DNA of 64,000 nt. Source: Strix aluco. Its lineage: Eukaryota; Chordata; Aves; Strigiformes; Strigidae. A program made the position numbers and the translations under genes. The notes under the pieces are model-generated. The model searched no databases, was not told the DNA's origin, and was given only the letters and a program-made list of their open reading frames with translations. Positions 1 to 12,249 of this stretch are shown here, in pieces. How positions within the stretch are numbered: the stretch's first letter is position 1; every line of letters starts with the position of its first letter. The DNA lies in assembly GCF_031877795.1 (NCBI RefSeq), contig NC_133935.1, positions 85,318,748-85,382,747 of the forward strand, in the 5' to 3' direction.

Positions 1-3000
1 TTGCCTGGCGAGTGGCAATTAATGAAGCTTTAAAAATATTCTCTGGGAAATATTTGCAGTGAGTCCACCCGTGAGCTCTCCGGGGTTGCCTTTTGTTCAC
101 TGCGGTCATGCAGACCCATCACAGTGTGAGCTCCAGGATGCTGCTCCAGCATGAGCAGAGGATGGGGAATAACACCCCCATTAAACCTGGGGTGCTGAAG
201 CTCTCAGAGGGTTGGACGTGGGACCCCGGAGGACACACAGGGTGTCAGGGGTAAGGCTGGGACAGATCCCACCAGGGCTGGACTGTAGCCTCCTGCTCAA
301 ATACTCAAGTCCATATCTACAGAGAGAAGATTTCAGGACCTCGCTAGTTGATTACGCTGAGCTAGCTATAAACCCAAGTGAAGAAATCCTCTGCCTTAGA
401 CACCAAAGGGGATGCAGACCCTGCACAAAGCACACTAGTGTTGTCTCCTTCCCCAGCAGCTGGCTGTGACTCACCCTTGGTTTCCCCTCCTAGCCATGAC
501 TCGTATTTGCAGAGTGATGCACCTGTGATGCCACCTTCTTCTTGGCTTTGACCACCTGTCCATGACACGTCTGATGGCAAAAGTCTCTTCCCAGCTTCTG
601 TCTCTTTGAACTTCGAGCTCTCTTCTGTGGTCTCTGTATCACAGGGACGCTGTGCCATCAGCTCTCTTTTGCTTGGGAAAAATTATTTCTGGCTTTAAAC
701 ACAAATATCTCCTGCCTTTTCAGGAAGACATGGACATGACATGCTGTTCAGATAACGCCTCTCCCTTGCTCGTCCAGTTGAGGGGGTGCAGGGCACCCTC
801 AGCATCCTTTGATTTGAGGGGATTTTCAACCACCTTGAGTTTCAATGGGGAACCATCTGGAAATGTTTTTTCAGACACAATTCAGCTGAGGCAATTGGCA
901 GTGAAGATCTATGAAGCTTGCCCAGAGAAAACTCCTCCAGCACAGTCTGATTCCTGGGTTTGGTTTTTTTTCAAAGATATAAGCCCAAGGTCCAGGAGGA
1001 AGATAGAGCAATAGTGACTTGCATGGTGAAAGGGTCTAAAAAAATATATATGTGGTGTTTATACTTTGCTTTTGGACCAGAAAATGTAGAGTGGCAGAAC
1101 CCGTGAGTTGTCCAGAGGGCTAGCGAGTGGGCAGATGGACCCCCGTGTGAAAATGGCACAAGGTTGGCACCCCTTCTAGCCATCCCCACTGGGCTAGACT
1201 ACACCTGAGCCCCAGGCAGGAAAAAAGAAACACCAGACCCTCCAGGAAAAGTCACCACTGATTTCATTATTGATATTTGTTGGCCACAGAAGGTGCTTAA
1301 ATACTGTAGTGATAGACAAAGCACAAGGATGGAGAGAGAGAGATGCAGGACACCATTAACAAACTGGGATGCCACTTGCAGGGCATCACATCTGATGGCA
1401 CAGCACAGACTCGAGCATGCATCTGCCTCTAGCCTTTATAGCATGGGCAGATATTCAGGCAATAAAGACAATAATGAGGTTATTTTGACTCTTTCAACAG
1501 GCAATCCCCGTGCACCATGCAAATATGGGTGAATTAAACTGCCTAAGAGCCCTATGAGTAAAAAAGGTGTTTCTGTGTCCTTTTGATGGATAACATAGCA
1601 GGAGAGGTTGGAGACGGACACACAACCCAGCAGAGCCAGCAGGGATTCTCAGGGGAGACGTCCTGGCTCTACCAAAATGGATGAAAATCCTGCCACCGGC
1701 TTTACTGGGATTTCAGCCCGGGACTTTTGGATGCTTTCTGCACACTTCTCTTGCTGTCTCTGCATGATATAGTGAAGCTGTAAGAGGCATCAGGTTGCAT
1801 CATTGTTTGGGCATCACATGAAAAAAGCCTTGTGCAATGCTTCTCCTGTGCTACTGGAGTAATTTTTGCCATCTCATGTGGCACATCTCTTACTTTGTTT
1901 TAAAAGTATAACTGGCTGGCATTAAGGCATTTGATATTATACGATATGATATTATATTAGTCCCTGGAAGTCCAAAGTGGTACCAGGAGAGCAGTAGGGC
2001 CCAGCTGGAAAATGTGTTACAGCCCATAAAACACTGTCCTTTGAGTGTGAAAGGTTAGACTGAACTATCCAGCTATCTCTTCATTATTTAGAGTGGTTAA
2101 TTACAGGATTAGATCGATGCACCGAAGGCCTTCATCCTCCACCGTGCTGGGTGGTGCCTCCAAAGAGACAGCACACAACCTGCCCGTATGGGACAGAGAG
2201 AAAATCCCCTTACCTTCCTCATGGGGACTGCAGAGAAATTGCACCTGGGTGGCCATGTATCCAAAGCACGCCTGAAGAAATGAGCAGGTCCAGCCAAGAA
2301 GATTTGGAAGAACAAGACCTTCTATAGTCCATGGCCAACACATTTCTTTCCTATCTCACCTGTAAAATGCAGCTGTTATATCTAGCACTTTTTCCTGGGA
2401 GTCACTGTACTGCTCAGGTTATGGCACCAGATTTTATAGAAAAGGAAACTGAGGCATGCACAGGGGGACAAGCATACAGATTTGCTACCACCCAACACAT
2501 TGGACATAGCACGAATGAAGTGTGTTCCCTCCACCTGACCATGACATTTCATGCTATCTCCCTCCCCTACCCCTGCTCCATAAGCTCCCACTCACACAAA
2601 AAGCATCACTTGACAGTTTATATACAGCACTTCCCAAAGCACCTGCCTTCTCCTCGAAGGTCTCCTTTCCAAGTTGTGAGGAGGCTAAATCCCACTTTGT
2701 AAGATGGACCTGCCACCATCTTCTGAGCTATCCAGTCCTTCACGCAGTGAGAGAGTCCTGGGGGAGATCACTTTGAAGAGCATCCCCCCTCCTCAGCCTG
2801 TGCTCAGACTGGAGGTGGCATGGCTCATCCCCTGCTGAGCTGCGCAGTCATGAGGAGTCATATGGCTGGCAACGAGACAGGGGCTGGCAGCACCGGTTGG
2901 GGTGTCACCACCCCAACCACAGGCTGCAAACCCCAAAGTTCACCACTGGTGTGGTCGACATCCTTCATCCCAACCACAGCAGTGCAGTACGTTGCCAAAC

Positions 3001-3853
3001 AGATGTCGGCATTGAAATGTCTGCAGCAGCCGCTGGCAAAAGCAGTCGGCAGGATTCAGGAAAATATTACATCTGAAGTCATAGGAGCCGAAGCTGGTGC
3101 AAGGAAAACATCCAAACCCTGAAATCACCAAGCAGTCGTTAGATACACATGAGCAACGGGTCAGGGAGGCAGATGGAGTCATGCGCACGAGGTGCATCCC
3201 TTCGTGAGTCAGGTCCTTGTCAGAAGCGTGTGACCGGGAGCAGGAAAATGCTAAAAAACCCAAAGTACTGGAGCAAATCCCAAAAATGAGTGGCACACAG
3301 TTGGCTCAGAGGAGGCACTGCTGGCTCCACATGGCTCGTTTTGCTGACGCAGAGCTCCCCTTCGAGGGGAGACTGGCTTGGCAAGCGCCCTGGCCCAGGG
3401 AGGCATGCGGGGAGTTCAAAGTCGGAGTCATACATGGTGCATGAGATCATCTGGTTGGACCTTTCTGAGATGACGAGCTGATGCATTTCCCTGGTTCATC
3501 CGACGTGGGAGCCCATAGATGTGCCCAGCGAACACACATGCTCCAGCCCAGAAAAGCATCACGCAGGAAAGGAGCCACCATTCCCTTCGCTACTCATTCC
3601 AGTGGTAGATCAGGTTTCCTGCTACAGTCTTGAAGCTTTTCTCTGATTTGAGTTTGTCTGGCTTCCACTTTGAGTCATCGGTTCTTGCTATGACTGTTTT
3701 GATGTTTAAAGAGCCCATGAGAGCCTAGTATTCCACATCGTGTGGAAGTACACATGAAGAGCAATCTTCTGCCTAGCTTCTGACCAGCTAAAAAGCCAGA
3801 GCTTTCTGCACCTCTCCCTCCAAAGCTTTACCTCCAGCCCCTGAGCAACACTG
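1..3853. other. Gene-free stretch
   Basis: No open frame here resembles a known protein; all are short and scattered over both strands. A small AT-rich run of alternating GATATTATA-like words lies near 1931-1957. A weak MIR-like match is listed separately near 2425. I see no gene, RNA gene or recent mobile element. Confidence 0.6.
2425..2480 (-). repeat. Possible MIR-like ancient SINE scrap
   Basis: The words ATTTTATAGAAAAGGAAACT followed by GAGGCATGCACAGGGGGACAAG resemble the reverse complement of the MIR core (ACAGATGAGGAAACTGAGGC then ACAGAGAGGTTAAG). The match is short and diverged. It could be coincidence. Confidence 0.3.
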
Positions 3854-4313
3854 ATCATAGAATCATAGAACCATTGATGTTGGAAAAGACCTTTAAGATC
3901 ATCGAGTCCAACCGTAAACCTAACACTGCCAAGTCCACCACCATGCCCTGAAGTGCCTTGCCTACATGTCTTTTAAATACCTACACGGATGGTGACTCAA
4001 CCCTTTCCCTGGGCAGCCTGTTCCAATGCTTGACAACCCTTTTGATGAAGAAATTTTTCCTAATATCCAATCTAAAGTTGCGCCTCCCCTGGAGCAACCT
4101 GAGGCTGTTTCCTCTCATCCTATCACTTGTTACTTGGGAGGAGAGACCAACTCCCACCTCGCTACAGCCTCCTCTCAGGTAGTTGTAGAGGGCAATGAGG
4201 TCTCCCCCGAGCCTCCTTTTCTCCAGACTAAACACCCCCAGTTTTCTCAGCCGCTCCTCGTAAGACCTGTGCTCCAGACCCTTCACCAGCTTCGTTGCTC
4301 TTCTCTGGACGCG
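3854..4313 (-). mobile_element. CR1 LINE, 3'-terminal fragment
   Basis: The left edge holds the CR1 3' end in reverse complement (ATCATAGAATCATAGAA), so the element runs on the minus strand. Just inside it is the usual CR1 3' text (TTGGACTCGATGATCTTAAA on the minus strand). A minus-strand open frame at 3981-4286 (about 101 residues) is the C-terminal end of CR1 ORF2, the endonuclease/reverse-transcriptase protein: [20 protein letters not shown], then DRMRGN, then HWNRLPRE. The 5' part is missing, as is usual for CR1 copies truncated during target-primed insertion. The open frame breaks after the VESPSV-like end. No target-site duplication was recognised, which is normal for CR1. Confidence 0.95.
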
Positions 4314-6396
4314 ATGTTTCTCTTCTGTTCCTTTTACCCCTTTTGCAACATCCTTTCACAACCACGAGCTGGGCAGAGCTCCCCACCATGTGCAGAGAGG
4401 AGGACGTGCTTTTTACAGAAGGTTTGCATTAGCCGTTTTAACCAGTGTCACACAGGGAGATCATATTGAGTTCCTTGTCTCCTGAATGATTTCCACAGTT
4501 AATCTTTTCAGAGTACAATTCTTCAGTAGATGGGGATGACCTGCCGTCCTTCTCCCTAGGTGGAGAACTTGCCACTGGTGAGTGTTTGAATGAGCACTGT
4601 TTGCATGGGGAGACCGTGTCAGACTATTCATCCACCCACGTGTCACCTGAAAGTGGCACATCACCGACAGGGACTTTGTATTCACCATCAGACCTCCTTC
4701 TGATCCCTGTGACACCTCACCTTCAACACTGCATTTGGTGCTCACTCCAGCTGAGGCTGGTCTTTGAGGTCTGCCAGGCAGACAGTTTTTAATCCATTTT
4801 ACAAACGGTTCTTTGATAATTTAGAGTGCCAGTTTTTTAATGGAAACGTATCAGCAACAAGTACGTATGGAGTATGGGGTACGAGGACAAAAGTCTGAAC
4901 ATATTGTACAGTCATAACTGTCTCTATCAAACAAATCTGTAATCTCATTCAAGAATGATAAGCCAGGCTCATTTGAAAATACTGTTTTTCTATCAAAACC
5001 AACTTGATTGTCATTGATTATATTCTTGCCATTTAATTCCCTGTGGATTGAATTGTATGTAGCGCTTCCACTGTTTTGCACAGAATCTGTTGTCATGCCT
5101 ATAGTTACCTGTGCTGTCCTGCTTGCCTTTTCATCAATGCATTATCCTTCTCCTGGCCTTCAGGAGCACCTCCATATGCTAAGGCTTGCAGTAGAATCAA
5201 CACGAGCAGTCCAGAGACCTAGGGTGGCAGCTCTTAAGGACCCCTTGATGCAAATTTCCTAGATGACTGATCTAAAAATATTTGTCTGTAGTAGATATCC
5301 AATATCCTCCTTGGTTCTACCAACAGATGAGATTCATCTTACCTAATTTTAGCTGCCGAAAAGTCAGGTGTTCAGTGTGAGCCAAGTGTCTAGCCTCCCC
5401 CTCTCTAGTCAATGGAGGGAAGCACTTTTAGAAAGCGACTCATCCCACCCATCTCTGGAATGACTGAATCACCCTCCAGAAGAACTGTCTCTCTCCATCA
5501 ACTGCTTAGAAAGGCAAAATAGCTAGCTGGATCAGACGCTGATGCTTGATAGCCCTCTTCCCTTTTAGTAATGATTTAACATCCCCATTGCAAGGAACCC
5601 TCTTGCTCCTCATAGACCTCAAATACTTCTCCTTATCTTCCTTATCCTCCTCAGCCCAACCACCACCATGTTGCCTCTCACAGCTAATTAGTTTCCCTAA
5701 TTATTCACCACATGACGCCTTCTACCTAGTATCTTTATCCCCTCTTTCCCCTGCTTTTTGTTCTGCCTTTTATTTCTTCTTGCTGATCTCATCTTGCTGT
5801 TCATCCAAGATGAGCACCATGATGAACACTGTAGCTTTTTGACATTCCCAGAAAACTTCTTTGCAACCTTCCCATTTCCATCCAGGGGGTTTCATCTCAA
5901 ACTTTTATTCCATTTCTCTCCACAGCTTTGGGAAACCTACTGTGCTACCAGCTGCTGCATCTCTCTTTGAGTCTGTTCTCTCTTAGCTCATACCAAATGC
6001 TGTCGCAGGTGATATTCACAAGTCTGTGAACAGCCACCAGCTTCCAGTCCAGTGATAAATATAATTTTATCTGTCATAATGAGGTTTGAACCAGTTGGCT
6101 CATATTTGGTGCAAGACCATTTATGTCAGAAATGATCTCCTTCAATTTTTAGAAGGGTTGCGGATGTTTTTTTCTGCTGGCTGCCTGAAACTTGTCACAT
6201 ACCTGACTCACACTGACGTTCCCCCTAACAACAGCTGTATTTTCTGAAACATATTATGAAGATGGACTCACAGAAAAGCTTATTTTACTCTGTTCTGTAA
6301 CTCCATGACCTGTGTTGATTCTCAGATGCTACAAATACTTGCTCTTGAGCTTGATTACAATCACCCTGACTTGTTTTTAAAATTGAGAGGATATAG
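4314..6396. other. Gene-free stretch, partly pyrimidine-rich
   Basis: No recognisable gene. About 5,600-5,800 is rich in C and T on the + strand (many CTTCC, CCTCC and TTTCCC words), which keeps some frames open by chance. No mobile element was identified. Confidence 0.55.
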
Positions 6397-7539
6397 AAGG
6401 TATATGTGCCAACATGCCTCAAGACCAAGCTTCTAATCATGTTTTACTCACATAGAAACCTTGAGACACCACTTTTTCTCTCTCTGCCTCCCCATCGTTA
6501 TACAGGAAACTATCAAAACTGCTTTGCAAAAAGTTCTGAATTTCTCAGATGCAAGAAGTTGCAAAAGTACAGACAGTTACTACTGCAGACTCATGCTCAT
6601 AAGAGATGTTTTCAGCTTGGAGAACATTCAGATCTAGTTCCCCCTTTAAATAAACCGCCTCACATGATTGCCTCTGTAATGAGTTGGGACCCACAAAAAA
6701 CACGCTATAACAACCAGAGTTCAGAAGAAGTGTTAGTACAAGAGAGCTCCCATAAATGCCCCGGAGCCAGATTTACAAATAGAGATAAGACATGGCCTGT
6801 GAAAAATCAGACATCAAGTCCAAATCTGAATTCTCCTAGGACTCATATGTATTCATTTCTCCTCCCTCTCTCCCTTTCCTCCTTCCCTGCTGCTTTTGCC
6901 AAAGTAGATGAGCTGGCTACTGCTAATGGCATCATCCTGAACGTTTCTCATGTTGCAGCACCGAGACTTGTTAAAGAAAATGACCGTGTAATGGCATTAC
7001 TTTGCACTTTTATACAGTACCTTTCATCTGGGAAATCCAGCGCCTTCTACAAGCACAAATTGATTAAACCCCACAACGCGCTGCCTGGCAGGAGCTATCA
7101 CCCACCTTTGCCCACCACCATGCAGAGCCTCGGTCTGCTTTGCTCACCCCATGCTGCAAACCCATGGTGGAGTCAGATGAAATCAAGGACCAGTTCTCCT
7201 TCTTCTCTGACTGGCACAACCTGGATGGAAGTGGCCAGCAAGGGGTTTTTTTGCAGTTCTAAGGTACTGGTGGGGGACAGCTACACAGTGGGGGGGAGCT
7301 TTGGCATGTTCCCTCCTCCCCTCTCCGCCCAGTCTAGTGCACTGGAAGGAATAAAAAATGATGGTCCATCAGTAGAGAAGAGCCTTCTGCATGTGCATCT
7401 CGGTGGTGGGAAGTCAACCGTGCAATGGGTTGAGGGCTGGACAGCTCCTGTGGAGGTGAAGGTGCCCGGGCTCCCCTGGGTCCCACCTCTGCACACCGAG
7501 CCTTCTGGGATGGGGGAGAAGCATCCCCCCAAGTCCTGA
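6397..7539 (+). other. Unrecognised 1.1-kb open reading frame
   Basis: The frame is open from just after a TAG at 6394-6396 to a TGA at 7537-7539, about 380 codons. The first ATG is at 6439, giving a predicted protein of about 366 residues. I recognise no domain, signal peptide, transmembrane segment or repeat. The protein is rich in Ser, Pro, His and Leu, and codon choice shows no coding-like bias that I can see. Its length is well outside what the rest of the window shows; the next longest frame is about 219 codons and sits partly on a minisatellite. It could be an exon of an unannotated transcript, a decayed gene or retrocopy, or a stop-poor accident. I do not call it a gene. Confidence 0.25.
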
Positions 7540-10500
7540 CCCATGAGCTCCTGCTCAGGCCACCGGGCTCCTTCTCTTCCACCAAGCACCGGAGGAAATG
7601 CTTGTGCCTCGTGCAGGAAATGTTGCAGCTGAGCAAATCCTCCCTGTCCCTCCCTTAAATTATTTAGTGTCCTACAGGAGCAGATGACCCCTGCTAAGCA
7701 GACTGTCAGGAGAGCAGCAGCCTTTGATGCAGTAATTGGAAATTTCCATTCTTTGCTTGCAGCCTTGAAAAACAGAAGAGTCTAATATACTGGGAAATCT
7801 CCATGCTGAGCTAGGAAATTTCCATGATGGAAATTTTTAATATATTCTCTGGCTTTAAACTATTCAGGTTGATGAGGCTTGGGGTTTTTATTTTGTGTTT
7901 CATGTTGTGTCTGGAGGTTGTGGTTTGGTTTGTTTCTGTTTGTTTGTTTGCTTTGCAATTTGCTTAAAAGAATCAATGAATGACTGTGGGAAGGGTTGGA
8001 AAAATTAGCCAGACCAAAGGAAAGTAATGCATTTGCAGGAGAAACACGTGCAGGACTAGCAAGGCACCTGTAACACTCCTGGCCAAGTCAGAGATAATGG
8101 GAACCTGTATTTTAACGAGACGATAGCTGCCAGCGATGTGGCAGAGGACAGCAATGACTCCGCAAGAAGCTCTGCAGCACAGCTTTGAAAGGTTGGAGCT
8201 TTTGATGCTCTTTCCATGAAAAGCCCAGGAGCCCAGAGGGTGAATATGCCTTTGCCCACTTACATACTTTGCAGACCATACAAAAAAAGCAGGTAAATAA
8301 TGGAGAAACAGCTCTTAAGAGGCACCTGTGTGAGCCTTTGGTCTAAATACCTGGCAGTTCTCGCTGGTGCTTTGAACAGAGAGTTCTCAGAGACAGAAAA
8401 TATAGGAGGGAATTGTCAGCTGTGCTGTAAAAATTATGATGAGTTGCTCGTAGGAACGAGGGTGGGAGGACAGCAAAGGAAACACATTGGAAGCAGAGCT
8501 ACCGCCTTTCCTGAATGTAATACTGAGACGCTGCACAGGCTCCCAGTTGGCTTCTGCGAACCTGTCCCGGGCTGCAGCCTCTGAGGCTCTGCCAGAACTG
8601 GACCCAGCTCCCTGCCTGTGCCTCGTCCTGTCACATACAGATGGTGGGGCTCTTCTGCTGACATCTAGCATCAAAATGCAACGTGGCCTTGACATTTCAA
8701 AATAACAATGTGAAAACAAAACCCTATCAAAACCTAAGATCCCTCAGTGTGCAAAGGCCCTTCCATCCAGTGGGACAAACCAGCAGAAGTGGTCGGTCTT
8801 ATCACCCACAGGGCCATTTATTTACATAAGCAGAAATTAGGGACTCATGGAGATGGAGCCATTGCAACTTCGTTTTGTCAGCCAGCTTTTTGCGGGAGGC
8901 CGGGACGGGGAGGAAGGGAGACAGCCTCACCTGCACCAGGGGCTCTGTCTTTGGTCCGGAGTTTGCTTGTGGGGTCGAGGCACAGGCACAAGCACCTCCA
9001 CAAAGCCAGCCTAATGCAAAGGCGGTGGGAGTTTCTTGGCTGGCTTCTTTCTAATGCCCCAAAGGGTGTTTTCTCCCTTTGGCCACGTGCCAAGTGCATT
9101 CAGGATGTCCCCACCCGTTCCCAGTGTGCAGGAGCTCAAAGGAGACACTGAACGGGGATGAATGGGCAGGAGACCAGTCAGTTCTTCATGTCTAAGCACA
9201 CAAAACCAAAAAGCAAACTTGTGGCATGGCAGGGAACTTCACCTCTCTTCCAGCTGGAACTGCACGTTGCACAAAAATATCAAAGGCCTTATTTAACTGT
9301 GCTCCTATGGGGCCTTTTAAGCTAGGAGAAGACAGTGGCCAGGTGGCAGTGGGTGAGAAGAGGTAGGACTGGTCCCTCTGAGCACCTTTTGCCATTGGCT
9401 CAACTCATGAGAGTATCCTGAATATCTTCTTTGCTTTTCCATCACTTAAGCCCTAAATACAAATGAACCAAGACACCAAACCAAGTTTTCTCTAATGGGG
9501 AAAGAGCTAAATTGTTGAGCATTTGCCTGGGACGTGTTGACTGTAGATGACAAAATCAGAACTAAATCCTGCTCTGCTTTTGCAGTTAATGCAGAGAAGA
9601 ACATACCCCTAGGGCACAATTCATCTCACCATAAAGCAGACACCACACTCAACCATAAGTAAAATTACTGAGCTTAGAGTCTGGCTCTACAACACAAGTG
9701 GGTGGATCCAAGCCTCACAGACTACAGAAGTGGGTGACTTTGGCTAGACAGATGGCTTTGTCACTGAAATCTCGTATTCATTTATCTGTCCTTAAATCTG
9801 AGTCCATCTGCTGTCTCCTGTGTTAAACACAGAAGGTAAAAGCCATCGTTGGGGTAAGGTCAGTCCTTTCGCTCTGGATTTGTACAGCTCCTTGCACAGC
9901 CGAGTCCTGGTCCGTACATACAGTCCCCAGGTACAGGAAGAGTACGAACAATGTGCTGCTTCCCTCTGGGTTTGATTGTTCAGCTGGGATAGGGACCTTA
10001 CAAAAAAACCCATAAAAACTCTGCTGGGATTTCACTGTCCTTTTCTAATGACAGTGTCTTTTTTATTTTCAAGGATTTCTTTATTATTTCCTCTTTGTCG
10101 CTGCTGCCAAAGAGTCACTTGAGTCATTTCCTCCATCCTGGAGGCGAGCCAAGCTCAGGATCAGGTCTCCAAAATCAGGACCACGTCTGAGTGGGAGATG
10201 GGCCAGAACCCAGGACCTGGTGTCCTGGAGCCCGGCACGTGGCTCAGCTACTACTCCAGGATCGGGGCACTCAGAGCATGATTTCAGGCTGCTGCTTGCC
10301 GGGTTTCCCCACTTTGCAAACTCAGCTTGACCTTAGAGTTCAATTCACCGCTGGCCAGCTTAACCCAAGCCAGGTTTCCTATGAAACAGGGCTCACACCT
10401 GAACTTTTTGGGCTCGGCGTGTCGTTCAGCCCAAGCAGGGAATACTCCCCCAGGCTGGCTAATTGCTACTTCTCACACACTGCAGATGGAGAGGGCAGAG

Positions 10501-11662
10501 GGAGGGCGGGTCGCTGCTATACGTGATGGCATAGCAAGCAGTCTGACTTCTGGACCTCTTTCTCAGTGGTTTTATTCCTCAAAATGATTTATTAGGATGA
10601 TCTGTTTGATTTAATACACGATGGAAGTGCTCTATGGGTCACAAAAGTGAAAGCTGATGAAGGACCTTCAGCAAATGCTGCCAACAGTATTTTGCCCATA
10701 TTTCCTTCCATGTTCCAAGAGATTTGCTGGATTTGTGTTTGAGTGGGTGTGGGTTTTTTAGCTCATTAAGAGTTTTACTGGTCTAGGTCAAGTTTTACTG
10801 GCATATAGAAACTGTATATCAAATTTACAACCGGAATATTCACAGCCGAGGGATTTACATGGAGGCTGAAGCTGTTTAAATAATCAGTCAGTCAAGGAGC
10901 AGCCATACTTTCTGGCCAGACAAAACGAACCCATCCAAATGGGATCAGCTCCAGAGCAGCGCCGGTGCCTGGTCCGTGCAGAGTTAAACAGTTGAACCGA
11001 GCGATTGCGAATGCTGAACACCATCAGAAATTGTGATTTCTCCATGTATATTTCATGAGCATAATAAGGAGCCACATTTGTTAAAGAAGCCGATGCTTAT
11101 GAATGATGCACTTTATTGCTCCGCTCTGGTTATCTTAGCACTTCTTCCAGCCGCTGGAAGATTACCCTCATTATATATTCTACAGGATTTGTTCCAGCCA
11201 TTTTCCAAAGTGAATTTTCAGTGTTCCCTGTTAGCTTGGCTTCCCAAGGAAGCAAGGCTTATACGTTCGAGCACCGTGTGTTTGGGTTCATCCTTATCTA
11301 CCTGTCTCTCCAACAGCTCTCGCAGCTGGTGAACCTGTTGGGCATCTTCAGCTGAATTTGACAGAGAGATGGAGAGCTCAGAAGTGCAAAATTTCTGGAA
11401 TTTTAATGAAAGCAAGCAGGCAAAGGGGACCAGAAAGGAAGAGAAAGATTGCAGACTGACTGCAACTCCCCTGGGAATCTAGATAGATAGAAATAAAGTC
11501 TTGTAAGACCTTCACCCACAAGCAAGGTTAGCCTGAACCTTCACCCTACGAGGCACCAGAGAATCCACACACAGAATGCATCCCTATTGGGGACCTTATT
11601 TGTTGCTAGCAGAACCACTGGGTTTTTTTATTTAGAAGTTATTATTTTAAAGGAATAGGTAC
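7540..11662. other. Gene-free stretch
   Basis: No coding exon or mobile element recognised. It contains the kB-like palindrome cluster listed separately and a short GTTT-rich run near 7920-7955. The AT-rich part around 10,560-11,100 shows no identifiable feature. Confidence 0.55.
7738..7836. promoter_or_regulatory. Cluster of NF-kB-like palindromes
   Basis: GGAAATTTCC occurs at 7738-7747 and again at 7814-7823, with GGGAAATCTCC at 7792-7802 between them. The last copy is half of a perfect inverted repeat, AAATTTCCAT-G-ATGGAAATTT, at 7816-7836. Rel/NF-kB dimers bind GGRNNNYYCC-type sites, so the spacing would fit an enhancer. There is no direct evidence of function. Confidence 0.25.
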
Positions 11663-12249
11663 CTTGTTGTTGTGGTTTAACCCCAGTCAGCCACTAAGCA
11701 CCACGCAGCTGCTCGCTCACTCCTCCCCAGTCCCAGTGGGATGGGGAGGACAATCGGAAAAAAAGTAAAACTCGTGGGTTGAGATAAGAACAGTTTAATA
11801 ATTGAAATAAAATAGAATAAGAACAAGAGTAATGAAAAGGAAGATAACAAAAAGAGAGGGAAATAAAACCCAAGAAAGACAAGTGATGCACAATGCAATT
11901 GCTGACCACTCAATGACCGATGCCCAGCCAGTCCCCGAGCAGCGATTGGCCCCCCTGGCCAACTCCCCCCAGTTTATATACTGAATATGACGTCCCGTGG
12001 TATGGAATATCCCTTTGGTTAGTTCAGGTCAGCTGTCCTGGCCATGCTCCCTCCCAGCTTCTTGTGCCCCTCCTCACTGGCACAGCATGGGAAATGGAAA
12101 AGTCCTTGACTTAGGACAAGCACTACTTAGCAACAACTAAAACATCAGTGTGTTATCAACATTATTCTCACACTGAATCCAAAACACTGCACTGTACCAG
12201 CTACTAAGAAGAAAATTAACTCTATCCCAGCCAAAACCAGGACACTTGT
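11663..12249 (-). mobile_element. Solo LTR of an avian endogenous retrovirus with 5-bp target duplication
   Basis: The LTR occupies 11668-12244 (577 bp) and reads on the minus strand from TGTCCTGGTTTTGGCTGGG to GGGGTTAAACCACAACA, with TG/CA ends. It is flanked by an identical CTTGT at 11663-11667 and 12245-12249, the target-site duplication. A 5-bp duplication is typical of ERVL-type (class III) elements, whereas avian ERVK usually makes 6 bp. On the minus strand there is a TATATAAA box (11973-11980) and an ATTAAA polyadenylation signal (11793-11798). No gag, pol or env lies alongside, so this is the product of recombination between two LTRs. The family assignment comes from the duplication length and a recognised bird LTR sequence style, not from a database search. 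Confidence 0.92.
11973..11980 (-). promoter_or_regulatory. TATA box of the solo LTR
   Basis: On the minus strand this reads TATATAAA, in the middle of the LTR where the U3/R boundary is expected. Transcription would start about 25-30 bases downstream, near 11945, and run leftwards. A TGACGTCC-like half site for CREB/ATF lies just upstream, near 11988-11995. Whether the promoter is active cannot be told from sequence. Confidence 0.6.

Noticed and set aside
1931-1957. AT-rich near-palindrome
   Set aside because: Low-complexity alternating sequence, too simple to interpret.
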